A stretch of 53,839 nucleotides of DNA, from contig JAOIST010000004.1 in assembly GCA_028222435.1 (NCBI GenBank), positions 1-53,839 of the forward strand. The letters are read 5' to 3'. The position numbers and the translations under genes are program-made. Positions 22,903 to 31,386 of the stretch are shown here, piece after piece. Each line of letters opens with the position of its first letter. Position 1 is the first letter of the stretch. The stretch is from Candidatus Pelagibacter sp. Lineage in GTDB: Bacteria; Pseudomonadota; Alphaproteobacteria; Pelagibacterales; Pelagibacteraceae. The notes below the pieces were generated by a model, which did no database searches, had not been told where the DNA came from, and saw only the letters and a list, made by a program, of their open reading frames with translations.

Positions 22903-24282
22903 ATGAAAAATAAAACAATTTGGTCTAATAGATTTAAAAACAAAACGTCTCAATCTTTTCAAAAGATCGGGTCATCAATTCATATTGATAAAAGACTATA
23001 TGAGCAAGATATCGCTGCATCTATTGTGCACACACAAATGTTGATGAAACAAAAGATCATTAAAAGTGATGACGGTAACAAAATTATAAATGGACTTAAA
23101 AAGATTAAGGCTCTGATAGATAAAGGCAGTTTTGAATTTAAAGAGAAATATGAGGACATTCATTTAAATATAGAAAAAGCGCTATTTGAAATTATTGGTC
23201 CCTCCGCTGGGTTTCTTCACACCGCAAGATCTAGAAATGATCAGGTGGTAACTGATTTTAAATTATGGATAAAAAAAGCATCAAACGAAATCATAAAAGA
23301 CATTTCGGTTATCATGAAAATTATAATTAAAAAAGCAGAAAAGAATACTGATACAGTTATGCCTGGGTTGACGCATTTAAAAAATGCACAACCTATTTCA
23401 TTCGCGCATTACTTATTATCCTACTATGAGATGTTAAAAAGAGATAAAAAAAGATTTGGAAATAATCTTGAACTTTTAGATGAGTGTCCACTTGGATCTG
23501 CGGCGCTCTCAGGAACATCTTATAAAATAGACAGAACCTATACTGCAAAAAAACTTGGTTTTAAAAAACCTACAGATAATTCTATGGACTCTGTAGCCGA
23601 TAGAGATTTTGCAATTGATTTTTTATATGCTTCTGCTGTTTGCTCAATGCATCTTTCGAGATTAGCAGAAGATTTTATAATTTATAATTCTGATGCTTTT
23701 AATTTAATTTCATTTAATGACAACATGCTTACAGGTTCTTCTATTATGCCACAAAAAAAGAATCCTGATCCTGCAGAACTAATTAGAGGAAAGGTTGGAA
23801 TAAATTATGGAAAATTAAATGCCATGCTAACTATAATGAAAGGTCTACCCATGTCTTACTTTAAAGATATGCAGGATGACAAAGAATTAGTTTTTAGTGG
23901 TTATGATACCTTAAAAGATACTTTAACTATGAGTGCTGAATTAATTGATGCTATAAATGCAAACAAAACAAATATGCTTTTTATGGCAAACCAAGGCTAT
24001 ACAACGGCTACTGATTTTGCTGACTACCTTGTTAAACATAAAAATTTATCTTTTAGAGAATCTTACGTTATTTCTGCAAAACTTGTTAATTATGCAGAAA
24101 AAAATAAAAAGATGTTGTCTGAATTAAATTTAGAAGAAATCAAAAAATTTTATAAAGATTTAGATAAAAATGTTTTAAAAGTATTTGATGTAAAAAACTC
24201 TATGAATATGAAAAAATCTCATGGAGGAACATCTGTAATTAATGTTAAATCAATGATAAAAAAATATAAAAAGGAAATTTAA
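22903..24282 (+). CDS. argH: Argininosuccinate lyase
   Basis: A 459-residue fumarase/aspartase-superfamily enzyme making arginine and fumarate from argininosuccinate. The superfamily signature GSSIMPQKKNPDPAE lies near residues 280-294. HTARSRNDQV near 106-115 and TGLTH-like PGLTHLKNAQP near 149-159 form the other two active-site regions. Length is standard. Its stop overlaps the next start (TAATG), heading an argH-lipoprotein-lysA-plsC unit typical of many proteobacteria. Confidence 0.96.
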   Translation: MKNKTIWSNRFKNKTSQSFQKIGSSIHIDKRLYEQDIAASIVHTQMLMKQKIIKSDDGNKIINGLKKIKALIDKGSFEFKEKYEDIHLNIEKALFEIIGPSAGFLHTARSRNDQVVTDFKLWIKKASNEIIKDISVIMKIIIKKAEKNTDTVMPGLTHLKNAQPISFAHYLLSYYEMLKRDKKRFGNNLELLDECPLGSAALSGTSYKIDRTYTAKKLGFKKPTDNSMDSVADRDFAIDFLYASAVCSMHLSRLAEDFIIYNSDAFNLISFNDNMLTGSSIMPQKKNPDPAELIRGKVGINYGKLNAMLTIMKGLPMSYFKDMQDDKELVFSGYDTLKDTLTMSAELIDAINANKTNMLFMANQGYTTATDFADYLVKHKNLSFRESYVISAKLVNYAEKNKKMLSELNLEEIKKFYKDLDKNVLKVFDVKNSMNMKKSHGGTSVINVKSMIKKYKKEI

Positions 24283-24392
24283 TGAAAATTTTAACTATTT
24301 TTTTCTTGATGATTTTTATTTTTACTAGTTGCGGAAAAAAATCTGAACCTCAATATCAAGGTAAGATAGATCAGATCAATATAATTTCATAA
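24282..24392 (+). CDS. LptM-like 36-residue lipoprotein
   Basis: ATG at 24282 overlaps the argH stop; TAA at 24390-24392. The peptide has a hydrophobic signal (residues 3-15) and a lipobox ending FTSC with lipidation at C17, then GKKSEPQ and a polar tail. Position between argH and lysA and the CGKK start match the small lipoprotein family to which E. coli LptM/YifL belongs, which helps LPS translocon maturation. Homology rests on position and the short CG-K motif, so function is inferred. Confidence 0.7.
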   Translation: MKILTIFFLMIFIFTSCGKKSEPQYQGKIDQINIIS

Positions 24393-24396
24393 TCTT

Positions 24397-25626
24397 ATGC
24401 AAAATTTAAGGTACGTTGGTAAAAATTTATTTGTTGAGAAACTATCAATTAAAAATATTTTAAAAAAAAATAAAACACCATTTTATATTTATTCAGAAAA
24501 TCAAATAACTTTTAATTTTTTAAAGTTTGCTTATACATTTAAAAAAACTAATCCCTTAATTTGCTTTGCTGCAAAAGCTAATAGCAATTCTAATATACTA
24601 AGAATACTTGGCAGATTAGGTGCTGGAGCTGATGTGGTTTCAGGTGGTGAACTTTTAAAAGCTTTAAAAGCAGGCATCAAACCAAACAAGATTGTTTTTT
24701 CTGGAGTTGGTAAAACAGAAGAAGAATTGAAAATCGCAATAAATAAAAGGATTTTATTAATCAATTGTGAATCTGAAAGTGAAGCGAAATTAATAAATAA
24801 TTTAGCAAAAAAACTAAAAAAAAAGGTTTCAATTGGTTTTAGATTAAATCCTAATGTTGATGCGAAAACACATAAAAATATATCAACTGGCAAAGCAGAG
24901 AATAAGTTTGGGTTATCAATAAAAAATTTTAAGATTTTTCTTAAAACGATAAATTCTTTCAAAAATATTAAATTAGAGGCTTTAAGTGTGCATATTGGTA
25001 GTCAAATACTAAACGATGCACCTTTTAGAAAAACTTTAAATGTAATGAGTAAATTAATAAAAGAATTAAAACTAAATTTAAAATATGTCGATTTGGGTGG
25101 TGGTTTCGGTATTAATTACACTGATAAAGAAAAACCAATTAATCTAATCAAATATTCTAAACTGGTGCATAATTTTGCTAAAAAATTAAAGTGTAGAATA
25201 ATCTTTGAACCAGGAAGATCTATTATTGGTAATACTGGTCTCTTAATTAGTAAAATACAATTTATAAAAAAGGGAACTAATAAAAACTTTATTATACTAG
25301 ATGCTGGTATGAATGATTTTATGCGACCTGCTTTGTATGAAGCTTTTCATAAAATCATTCCTATTTCTAAAAAGTCATCAAGAATGAAAGATAAAATAGA
25401 ATTTGTCGGACCAATATGTGAGAGCACTTGTAAATTTGGTGTTTATAAAAATTATCCTAAAGTAAATGAAAATGATTTTGTCGCTATTACCAATGTTGGG
25501 GCTTATGGTTCATCATTATCCTCAAATTATAATACTAGGCCTTTAATTGCTGAAATTTTAATCAACAAGAATAAACTTAGATATATTAGAAAGAAGCAAA
25601 ATTTACTTAAATTGATTAATTCTTAA
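24397..25626 (+). CDS. lysA: Diaminopimelate decarboxylase
   Basis: A 409-residue fold-type III PLP enzyme converting meso-diaminopimelate to lysine. The PLP lysine is in FAAKANSN near residue 55, HIGSQ near residue 200, the glycine-rich GGGFGINY near 231, EPGRSIIGNTG near 269, and the partner active-site segment GPICESTCKFG near 340-350. The order and lengths are canonical. It lies 4 bp after the mini-lipoprotein and overlaps plsC by one base. Confidence 0.96.
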   Translation: MQNLRYVGKNLFVEKLSIKNILKKNKTPFYIYSENQITFNFLKFAYTFKKTNPLICFAAKANSNSNILRILGRLGAGADVVSGGELLKALKAGIKPNKIVFSGVGKTEEELKIAINKRILLINCESESEAKLINNLAKKLKKKVSIGFRLNPNVDAKTHKNISTGKAENKFGLSIKNFKIFLKTINSFKNIKLEALSVHIGSQILNDAPFRKTLNVMSKLIKELKLNLKYVDLGGGFGINYTDKEKPINLIKYSKLVHNFAKKLKCRIIFEPGRSIIGNTGLLISKIQFIKKGTNKNFIILDAGMNDFMRPALYEAFHKIIPISKKSSRMKDKIEFVGPICESTCKFGVYKNYPKVNENDFVAITNVGAYGSSLSSNYNTRPLIAEILINKNKLRYIRKKQNLLKLINS

Positions 25627-26333
25627 TGCAATTTATAAAATCATTAATTTTTAACATTTTTTTATATGTTGGCCTCATAACAATTTTTGTTTTAGCTATA
25701 CCAACATTAGTGCTACCAAGTAAATTCACAATATTTTTTGGAAGAATATCCGCTAGATACATAGTTTTTCTTTTGAAAATTATTCTTAATACAAACGTAA
25801 TCTTTCATGGCGTTGAAAATTTAAAGAAAGTAGATAATTTTTTTGTTGCTTCAGCCCATCAATCTATGTTTGAAACTTTTGCTCTACAGATACCCTTAGA
25901 TGGTCCTATTTTTATTTTAAAAAAAGAGCTTTTAAGTATTCCGTTGTTTGGTTGGTATTTAAGAAAAATAGGATCAATTGCTATTGTTAGACAAACAACT
26001 ACGAAAGAAAATTTAAATTTTTTTGATAAGATTAAAGAAACTATAGATAAAAGTAAAAGACCGCTTCTCATATTCCCTCAAGGGACTAGAGTAAAACTTG
26101 ATGAACAACCACCATTTAAAAAAGGAGCTGGTAGAATTTACAAAGCTCTAAATTTACCTTGTATCCCTGTAGCTTTAAACACTGGAAAAGTTTGGCCAAA
26201 AAGTAGTTTTATGAAGTATACGGGTGATATACATATTTCATTTTTAGAACCAATAATGCCTGGCAAAGAAAATGATGAGTTCCTCAAAGAGATAGAAAAT
26301 AAAATCTATACTGAAATAAAAAAATATTATTAA
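25626..26333 (+). CDS. plsC: 1-acyl-sn-glycerol-3-phosphate acyltransferase
   Basis: A 235-residue inner-membrane acyltransferase for phosphatidic acid synthesis. The catalytic block is HQSMFE (H-x4-E rather than the usual H-x4-D), and block III reads FPQGTR instead of FPEGTR. Both variants occur, as far as I recall, in a proteobacterial branch of the family. The N-terminus is a membrane anchor (residues 8-40). The ATG overlaps the lysA stop (TAATG). 112 bp of AT-rich DNA follow with no clear terminator. Confidence 0.87.
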   Translation: MQFIKSLIFNIFLYVGLITIFVLAIPTLVLPSKFTIFFGRISARYIVFLLKIILNTNVIFHGVENLKKVDNFFVASAHQSMFETFALQIPLDGPIFILKKELLSIPLFGWYLRKIGSIAIVRQTTTKENLNFFDKIKETIDKSKRPLLIFPQGTRVKLDEQPPFKKGAGRIYKALNLPCIPVALNTGKVWPKSSFMKYTGDIHISFLEPIMPGKENDEFLKEIENKIYTEIKKYY

Positions 26334-26445
26334 TTACAGATTTAAATCAATTTTTTAATTAATTTCTTAATCCTAGTAACATAAGTGATTTGAAAATAGT
26401 TTTAAAATATCTTTACAAAATATGTGAGAGGAATAAATTCAACTA

Positions 26446-27510
26446 ATGAAAGAATATAACATAGCTTCAATACCTGGAGATGGAATAGGAAAAGAGGTAT
26501 TGCCTGAAGGTTTAAAAGTTTTAAAAGATGCTGCCTTAAAACATCAATTTAAAATAAATTTTACCGAATATGATTTTGCTTCCTGTGATTATTATGAAAA
26601 ACACGGAAAAATGCTTCCCGATGATTGGAAAGAAAAATTAGGAAAACATGATGCAATATTTTTTGGAGCAGTTGGAATGCCAGAAAAAGTTCCAGATCAT
26701 ATATCTTTATGGGGATCATTACTTCAGTTTAGAAGAGAATTTGATCAATATATAAATCTCAGACCTGTAAAACTTTTTCCAGGTATCAACCCTCCTCTAG
26801 CGAATAAAAAACCTGGTGACATTGATATGCTTATTGTTCGAGAAAACACAGAGGGAGAATATTCTTCTGTAGGTGGGAGAATGTTTAAGAATACTGATCG
26901 TGAGATAGCTATTCAAGAAACTATTATGTCAGCACATGGAGTTGATAGAGTTCAAAAATTTGCGTTTGAGTTAGCAAAACAAAGAAAAAGGAAAAAATTA
27001 ACAAATGCTACAAAATCTAACGGAATTTCAATTACGATGCCATTTTGGGATGAACGATTTAATGATATGAAAAAAAAATATCCAGAAATTAAAACTGATC
27101 AGTTTCATATAGATATTTTAGTTGCGAGGTTTGTTCTTAATCCTGAATGGTTTGATGTAGTCGTAGCTTCAAATTTGTTTGGGGATATACTTTCAGATTT
27201 AGGGCCTGCTTGTACAGGTACTATCGGGATCGCTCCATCCGGAAATATTAATCCTGAAAACAAATTTCCATCTCTCTTTGAGCCTGTACATGGTTCAGCA
27301 CCTGATATTGCTGGTAAAGGAATTGCTAACCCTGTGGGTCAAATTTGGTCTGGCGCAATGATGTTGAATTATTTAGGAGAGAAAGAAGCTTCTAATTCAA
27401 TTGTTGAAGCAATCGAAAAATCTCTAAGTGAAAAAAGTAATAGAACTAAAGATCTAGGCGGTAATGCTGATACTATAAAATGTTCTAATTCGATTTTATC
27501 TAATCTTTAA
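26446..27510 (+). CDS. D-malate/tartrate dehydrogenase
   Basis: A 354-residue beta-decarboxylating dehydrogenase of the isopropylmalate/isocitrate family. The N-terminal SIPGDGIGKEV motif, SLWGSLLQFRREFDQYINLRP near residues 87-107 and RENTEGEYSSVGG near 131-143 agree closely with D-malate/tartrate dehydrogenases (DmlA/TtuC type). The metal-binding segment DILSDLGPACTGTIG lies near 248-262. It oxidatively decarboxylates D-malate to pyruvate or acts on tartrate. It may be a single-gene unit; upstream is a GAGAGGA 14 nt before the ATG. Converges on tyrA 9 bp apart. Confidence 0.88.
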   Translation: MKEYNIASIPGDGIGKEVLPEGLKVLKDAALKHQFKINFTEYDFASCDYYEKHGKMLPDDWKEKLGKHDAIFFGAVGMPEKVPDHISLWGSLLQFRREFDQYINLRPVKLFPGINPPLANKKPGDIDMLIVRENTEGEYSSVGGRMFKNTDREIAIQETIMSAHGVDRVQKFAFELAKQRKRKKLTNATKSNGISITMPFWDERFNDMKKKYPEIKTDQFHIDILVARFVLNPEWFDVVVASNLFGDILSDLGPACTGTIGIAPSGNINPENKFPSLFEPVHGSAPDIAGKGIANPVGQIWSGAMMLNYLGEKEASNSIVEAIEKSLSEKSNRTKDLGGNADTIKCSNSILSNL

Positions 27511-27519
27511 ATCTTTTAA

Positions 27520-28416
27520 TTAATTTCTTCCAAAACCAGGTTTGTCCGTATCTTGCCCTGCTTTGATAATCTCTTTTCTTATTTTTTTTGTTGATGAAAA
27601 AATTTCTAGAAGTTTTTTACTATCCTTATTTTTAATAGCGTTTTTAATTTCTTCTAAATTTTTAGAGTAATTATCTAACACCTTTAAGATATTATCACTG
27701 TTATCAATGAAAATATCTTTCCACATTAAAGGGTCCGATGCCGCTATTCTCGTAAAATCTCTTAATCCTCCCGCACTATATTGAATAATATCATCTTTGA
27801 ATTTATCGTCATTATTGATCGCAGTTTTAACAATGCTGTAAGCTACTGCGTGTGGTAAATGACTGGTCAGAGATAAAATATAGTCATGGTCTTCAAATGA
27901 CATAGATTTTACCTTGCTGCCAAGATTAGACCAAAACTTTTCTAATTCATTAATTTTGTCTTTACTTGCTTTTTTATCTGCTGACAAAATACACCATCTA
28001 TTATTAAATAAGGTTGCAAAACCAGCCTCGGGTCCACTGTACTCTGTTCCTGCTATAGGATGTGAAGCAATCCAATTAACATTTTTAAGATTCAAGTTAC
28101 TAATAATCTTATTAACCTCTTTTTTTGCAGAACCTGTATCGGTTAAAATTACATTTTCTTTAAAATTTGATTGAATAGAAAGTAGTATTTCTTTGTAGCT
28201 ACTCAAAGGAGAGGCAATAATTACTAAATCGGAGTCTTTAACTACATTAGAAATATTATTACAAACTTCTATTGAAAAATTTTTTTTCAAATAATCGGTT
28301 GTCTTTGATGATTTATCATAAGCACTGATTTTAGATGCTAATTTTTTTTCCACTATAGCTCTCAAAATAGAAGAGCCAATTAAACCGCAACCAATTATAC
28401 TAATCTTATTAAACAT
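27520..28416 (-). CDS. tyrA: Prephenate/arogenate dehydrogenase
   Basis: A 298-residue NAD(P)-dependent enzyme of tyrosine synthesis. The Rossmann motif IIGCGLIGSSI lies at residues 8-18, and HPIAGTEYSGPEAG near residues 120-133 carries the catalytic His region. LTSHLPHAVAYSI, near 185-197, is the conserved second His segment. There is no chorismate mutase or ACT domain, as in the alphaproteobacterial TyrC form. It overlaps the upstream hisC by 8 bp, the usual alphaproteobacterial pair. Specificity for prephenate versus arogenate is not determinable. Confidence 0.92.
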   Translation of the reverse strand: MFNKISIIGCGLIGSSILRAIVEKKLASKISAYDKSSKTTDYLKKNFSIEVCNNISNVVKDSDLVIIASPLSSYKEILLSIQSNFKENVILTDTGSAKKEVNKIISNLNLKNVNWIASHPIAGTEYSGPEAGFATLFNNRWCILSADKKASKDKINELEKFWSNLGSKVKSMSFEDHDYILSLTSHLPHAVAYSIVKTAINNDDKFKDDIIQYSAGGLRDFTRIAASDPLMWKDIFIDNSDNILKVLDNYSKNLEEIKNAIKNKDSKKLLEIFSSTKKIRKEIIKAGQDTDKPGFGRN

Positions 28417-29491
28417 TTAATATCTGTTTCATTGTAGAAATTAATTTTTTATTTTCTTCACTTTTTCCAATTGTAATTCTTAATGAATTCTTAATACCAT
28501 AAACATCCATTTTGCGAACTAAAATTCCTGCCTTGGCTAGCAATTTAAAGACTCTTGAAGAATTAATTTTTACTTTGTTAAAATTAACTAATAAAAAATT
28601 ACTATAGCTTCTATTAGTTTCAATTTTCATTTTTTTAAATTCATTAAATATTTTTTTATTCCAATTATTAACGTGCTTTATTTCTTTATTTAACCAATTG
28701 ATGTCTTTAACAGCGGCTGACGCAGCAGATAAAGCTGCCTTGTTTACATTAAAAGGTGGCTTAATCTTATTCAACACATCAATAATTTCTTTTGAACCAT
28801 ATCCCCACCCTACACGCAGTCCTGCTAGCCCGTAAATTTTTGAAAATGTTCTTGTCATTACCACGTTTTTATAATTTGAAAATAATTTTAAAGCTGAAGA
28901 ATAATCTTTTTGTTTTACATATTCAAAATAAGCATCATCAACAACTAATAAAATATTACTTCTTAATTTTTTTCGCAAAAATAGTAAATCTTTTTTGTTA
29001 ATATAAGTCCCTGTCGGGTTATTAGGATTGGCCAGAAAAACAACTTTTGTCTTTCTAGTTACTTTTTTTAAAATATCTTTTACTGAAACTGTAAAATCAT
29101 TTTCTTTTGAATAAACAACTTTTGCTCCATTCATTTTACTGTAAATTCTGTAAATAATAAAACTATACTTAGGTACAATTACCTCATCACCTTTCTTTAA
29201 ATATGATTTGCAAACTAACTCGAAAATCTGGTCAGATCCTGATCCCAAAATAACTCTATTTTTATCTATTTTAAATTTATTTGATAAAGTTTCTCTTAAC
29301 GAAGATCCATTGGGGTCGGGGTACCTTGAAAAACTTTTTGATACTTTAATATATTCTTTTTTTGCTTTTGGACTAGGTCCAAGCGCGGACTCATTAGCTG
29401 ACAGCTTTATCCTAGCTAATCTCTTTTTAAAAAAGCTCATACCAGCTACGTACTTTTCTGCTTGTATATTATTTGGTTTAGGTAACCTCAT
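28409..29491 (-). CDS. hisC: Histidinol-phosphate (aromatic) aminotransferase
   Basis: A 360-residue fold-type I aminotransferase. LANPNNPTGTY lies near residues 152-162, DDAYFEY near 187-193, and the PLP-lysine motif TRTFSKIYGLAGLRVGWG near 212-229. Its pairing with tyrA, divergent from metX-metW, matches alphaproteobacteria in which the enzyme serves both histidine synthesis and tyrosine/phenylalanine transamination. The ATG lies 59 bp from the metX -35 box. Confidence 0.92.
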   Translation of the reverse strand: MRLPKPNNIQAEKYVAGMSFFKKRLARIKLSANESALGPSPKAKKEYIKVSKSFSRYPDPNGSSLRETLSNKFKIDKNRVILGSGSDQIFELVCKSYLKKGDEVIVPKYSFIIYRIYSKMNGAKVVYSKENDFTVSVKDILKKVTRKTKVVFLANPNNPTGTYINKKDLLFLRKKLRSNILLVVDDAYFEYVKQKDYSSALKLFSNYKNVVMTRTFSKIYGLAGLRVGWGYGSKEIIDVLNKIKPPFNVNKAALSAASAAVKDINWLNKEIKHVNNWNKKIFNEFKKMKIETNRSYSNFLLVNFNKVKINSSRVFKLLAKAGILVRKMDVYGIKNSLRITIGKSEENKKLISTMKQILNV

Positions 29492-29550
29492 TTATTAATG
29501 TAATATCTAAATTGTTAGAGTTTTTCTAGAAGTCTTTATCTTATATAAAA

Positions 29551-29579
29551 TTGACAAGTTTGTGATGATCTAGTAAATA
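29551..29579 (+). promoter_or_regulatory. Promoter for the SAM-II riboswitch-metX transcript
   Basis: A perfect TTGACA (29551-29556) is separated by 17 bp from TAAATA (29574-29579), a weak -10. The start point would fall near 29585, the first base of the aptamer's P1 helix, which supports the assignment. Confidence 0.55.
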
Positions 29580-29583
29580 GATA

Positions 29584-29637
29584 ACGCGCTGATTTAACCA
29601 TATTGCAAGCGCATAACAAATTTAGCTAAAAAGGGAG
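29584..29637 (+). ncRNA. SAM-II riboswitch aptamer
   Basis: P1 forms from GCGCT (29586-29590) and AGCGC (29608-29612). The loop contains the conserved GATTTAA, and the 3' strand GCTAAAAAGGG (29625-29635) provides the pseudoknot P2. Apart from a few substitutions the sequence matches the marine metagenome SAM-II RNA whose crystal structure is known (as I recall it). SAM-II senses S-adenosylmethionine and represses methionine synthesis. The site directly precedes metX. An AAGGGAG within it is too close to the ATG at 29638 to serve that codon. Confidence 0.93.
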
Positions 29638-29639
29638 AT

Positions 29640-29665
29640 GCCCAGTTTAGCTGGGCTTTTTTTTT
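29640..29665 (+). terminator. Riboswitch-controlled intrinsic terminator before metX
   Basis: GCCCAG (29640-29645) pairs with CTGGGC (29651-29656) around a 5-nt loop, followed by nine T (29657-29665). The metX ATG comes 3 nt later. The alternative hairpin pairs AGCTAAA (29624-29630) with TTTAGCT (29646-29652) and GGG (29633-29635) with CCC (29641-29643). It would destroy both this terminator and the SAM-II pseudoknot, so the two folds are mutually exclusive. Confidence 0.85.
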
Positions 29666-29667
29666 GG

Positions 29668-30795
29668 ATGAACAGAAAAATTGAAGATATAAATAAAATT
29701 ATTGTTACTAAACCACTCAAACTTGATTGTGGCAAAACCATAAAAGATTTTCCAATTGCCTACGAGACATATGGAAAACTAAATGAAAACAAAGATAATG
29801 CCATACTAGTGTTTCATGCATTAACAGGAGATCAATTTGTAGCTGGAACAAATCCAGTTACAAAAAAGGAAGGTTGGTGGGTTACCGCGGTTGGACCTGA
29901 AAAAGCAATCGATACTAATAAATATTTTATTATTTGTGCCAACGTGATTGGTGGGTGCATGGGATCTTGGGGGCCTAGCGATATAAATAAAGATACAAAT
30001 CAACCCTACGGTTTAGATTTTCCTGTCATAACGATAAAAGATATAGTTAGAGCGCAAGAGTCGCTTCTTGACCATCTTGGAATAAAAAAACTTTTGTGTG
30101 CAACAGGTGGATCTATGGGTGGAATGCAACTTTTACAATTCTGCGCAACTTTTCCTGATAAAACTTTTTCTGCAATTCCTATAGCTTGTAGTTCAAGTCA
30201 TAGTGCTCAAAATATTGCGCTAAATGAACTAGCGCGACAAGCAATAATGGCTGATCCAGTTTGGGATAATGGAAAATATTTTTTACAAAATACTCAGCCG
30301 AAAAATGGTCTTGCCGTCGCAAGAATGGTTGGTCACATAAGTTACTTATCTGAACAAGGAATGCAGGAAAAATTTGGTAGAAAACTTCAGGAAAAAGCAG
30401 ATTATGAATTCAGCTTTAATGCAGATTTTCAAGTTGAAAGCTATTTAAGACATCAGGGAAATTCTTTCGTGGAACGTTTCGATGCTAATTCAATTTTATA
30501 TATTACAAGAGCAATGGATTATTTTGATTTAACAAAACAATTTAAAGGAGGATTAGTAGAGGCTTTTAGTAATCAAAAAACAAAGTTTCTAGTTATCTCT
30601 TTTTCATCTGATTGGCTTTATACAACTAAAGAAAATAAAGATATTGTTATTGCTTTAAATTCTTCTGGGGCAGATGTATCTTACTCTGAAATTATTACTG
30701 ATAAAGGTCATGACTCTTTCTTGGTTGATGAACCTGAGTTTTTAAAAACTTTAAAAGGTTTCATAGACTCAATGCACGAGAAGTTTAAAAAATGA
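29668..30795 (+). CDS. metX: Homoserine O-acyltransferase MetX
   Basis: A 375-residue alpha/beta hydrolase-fold enzyme that acetylates (or succinylates) homoserine. The nucleophile is S149 in GGSMGG; the acid and base lie in [11 protein letters not shown] and [10 protein letters not shown] near the C-terminus. I place the start at 29668 (MNRKIED), because the upstream ATG at 29638 would translate the terminator hairpin. No Shine-Dalgarno sequence precedes it other than a GG. Overlaps metW by 4 bp (ATGA). The SAM-II riboswitch and terminator control the unit. Confidence 0.94.
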   Translation: MNRKIEDINKIIVTKPLKLDCGKTIKDFPIAYETYGKLNENKDNAILVFHALTGDQFVAGTNPVTKKEGWWVTAVGPEKAIDTNKYFIICANVIGGCMGSWGPSDINKDTNQPYGLDFPVITIKDIVRAQESLLDHLGIKKLLCATGGSMGGMQLLQFCATFPDKTFSAIPIACSSSHSAQNIALNELARQAIMADPVWDNGKYFLQNTQPKNGLAVARMVGHISYLSEQGMQEKFGRKLQEKADYEFSFNADFQVESYLRHQGNSFVERFDANSILYITRAMDYFDLTKQFKGGLVEAFSNQKTKFLVISFSSDWLYTTKENKDIVIALNSSGADVSYSEIITDKGHDSFLVDEPEFLKTLKGFIDSMHEKFKK

Positions 30796-31385
30796 AAAGT
30801 GAATTTAAAGTAATTGCAGATTTATTACCCAATAACTCAAAAGTTCTTGATGTAGGATGCGGTGATGGTTCTTTGATGGATCTTCTTGCTAAAGATAAAA
30901 ATATTGAAGCAAGAGGATTAGAGCTCGATCAAAGTAATGTACAAAAATGTATAGTTAAAGGGCTACCTGTTATTCAAGGTGATGCGGAAACTGAACTTTA
31001 TCAATTCCCTCCACAATCATTTGACTACGTTATTCTTAGTCAAACTCTTCAAGCATTTTATAAACCTGATAAAGTACTTAGAGAATTATTAAGGATTGGT
31101 AAATCTGTAATTGTTTCTATACCTAACTTTGGATATTGGAAGGTACGAACAAGTCTATTATTTTTCGGCAAAATGCCTATTACAAAAACGATACCAAATA
31201 CTTGGTTCAATACTCCTAACTTGCATATGTGTACCATAAAAGACCTTTTCAACTATTGTGAGGATCAAAATATTAAAATAAAAAAAGTTATTGGTGTAAA
31301 TGAAAATAATATTTCATTAATTAAAAAAAGTAATTTAGAAATGAAAAATCTATTTTCAAAATTAGGAATTTTTTTAATAGGATAA
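30792..31385 (+). CDS. metW: Methionine biosynthesis protein MetW
   Basis: A 197-residue methyltransferase-fold protein. [15 protein letters not shown] near residues 18-32 is the SAM-binding motif I, and [26 protein letters not shown] near 65-90 carries motifs II and III. MetW partners MetX in many alphaproteobacteria and is needed for full homoserine acyltransferase activity. Coupled to metX by ATGA. It shares the riboswitch-controlled transcript. Confidence 0.93.
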   Translation: MKSEFKVIADLLPNNSKVLDVGCGDGSLMDLLAKDKNIEARGLELDQSNVQKCIVKGLPVIQGDAETELYQFPPQSFDYVILSQTLQAFYKPDKVLRELLRIGKSVIVSIPNFGYWKVRTSLLFFGKMPITKTIPNTWFNTPNLHMCTIKDLFNYCEDQNIKIKKVIGVNENNISLIKKSNLEMKNLFSKLGIFLIG

Positions 31386-31386
31386 G

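Noticed and set aside
25850..26110. PlsC with H-x4-E and FPQGTR in place of the usual H-x4-D and FPEGTR motifs.
   Set aside because: I recall HQSxxET and FPQGTR in other proteobacterial PlsC-like enzymes, so this is likely a subfamily form rather than a damaged active site.
26334..26445. Possible riboswitch upstream of the D-malate/tartrate dehydrogenase.
   Set aside because: No glycine, SAM or other known aptamer core could be drawn; only AT-rich leader is seen.
29638..29667. Possible metX start at ATG 29638.
   Set aside because: It would translate the terminator stem-loop and its T run, and the AAGGGAG directly adjoins it with no spacing; family resemblance starts after 29668.
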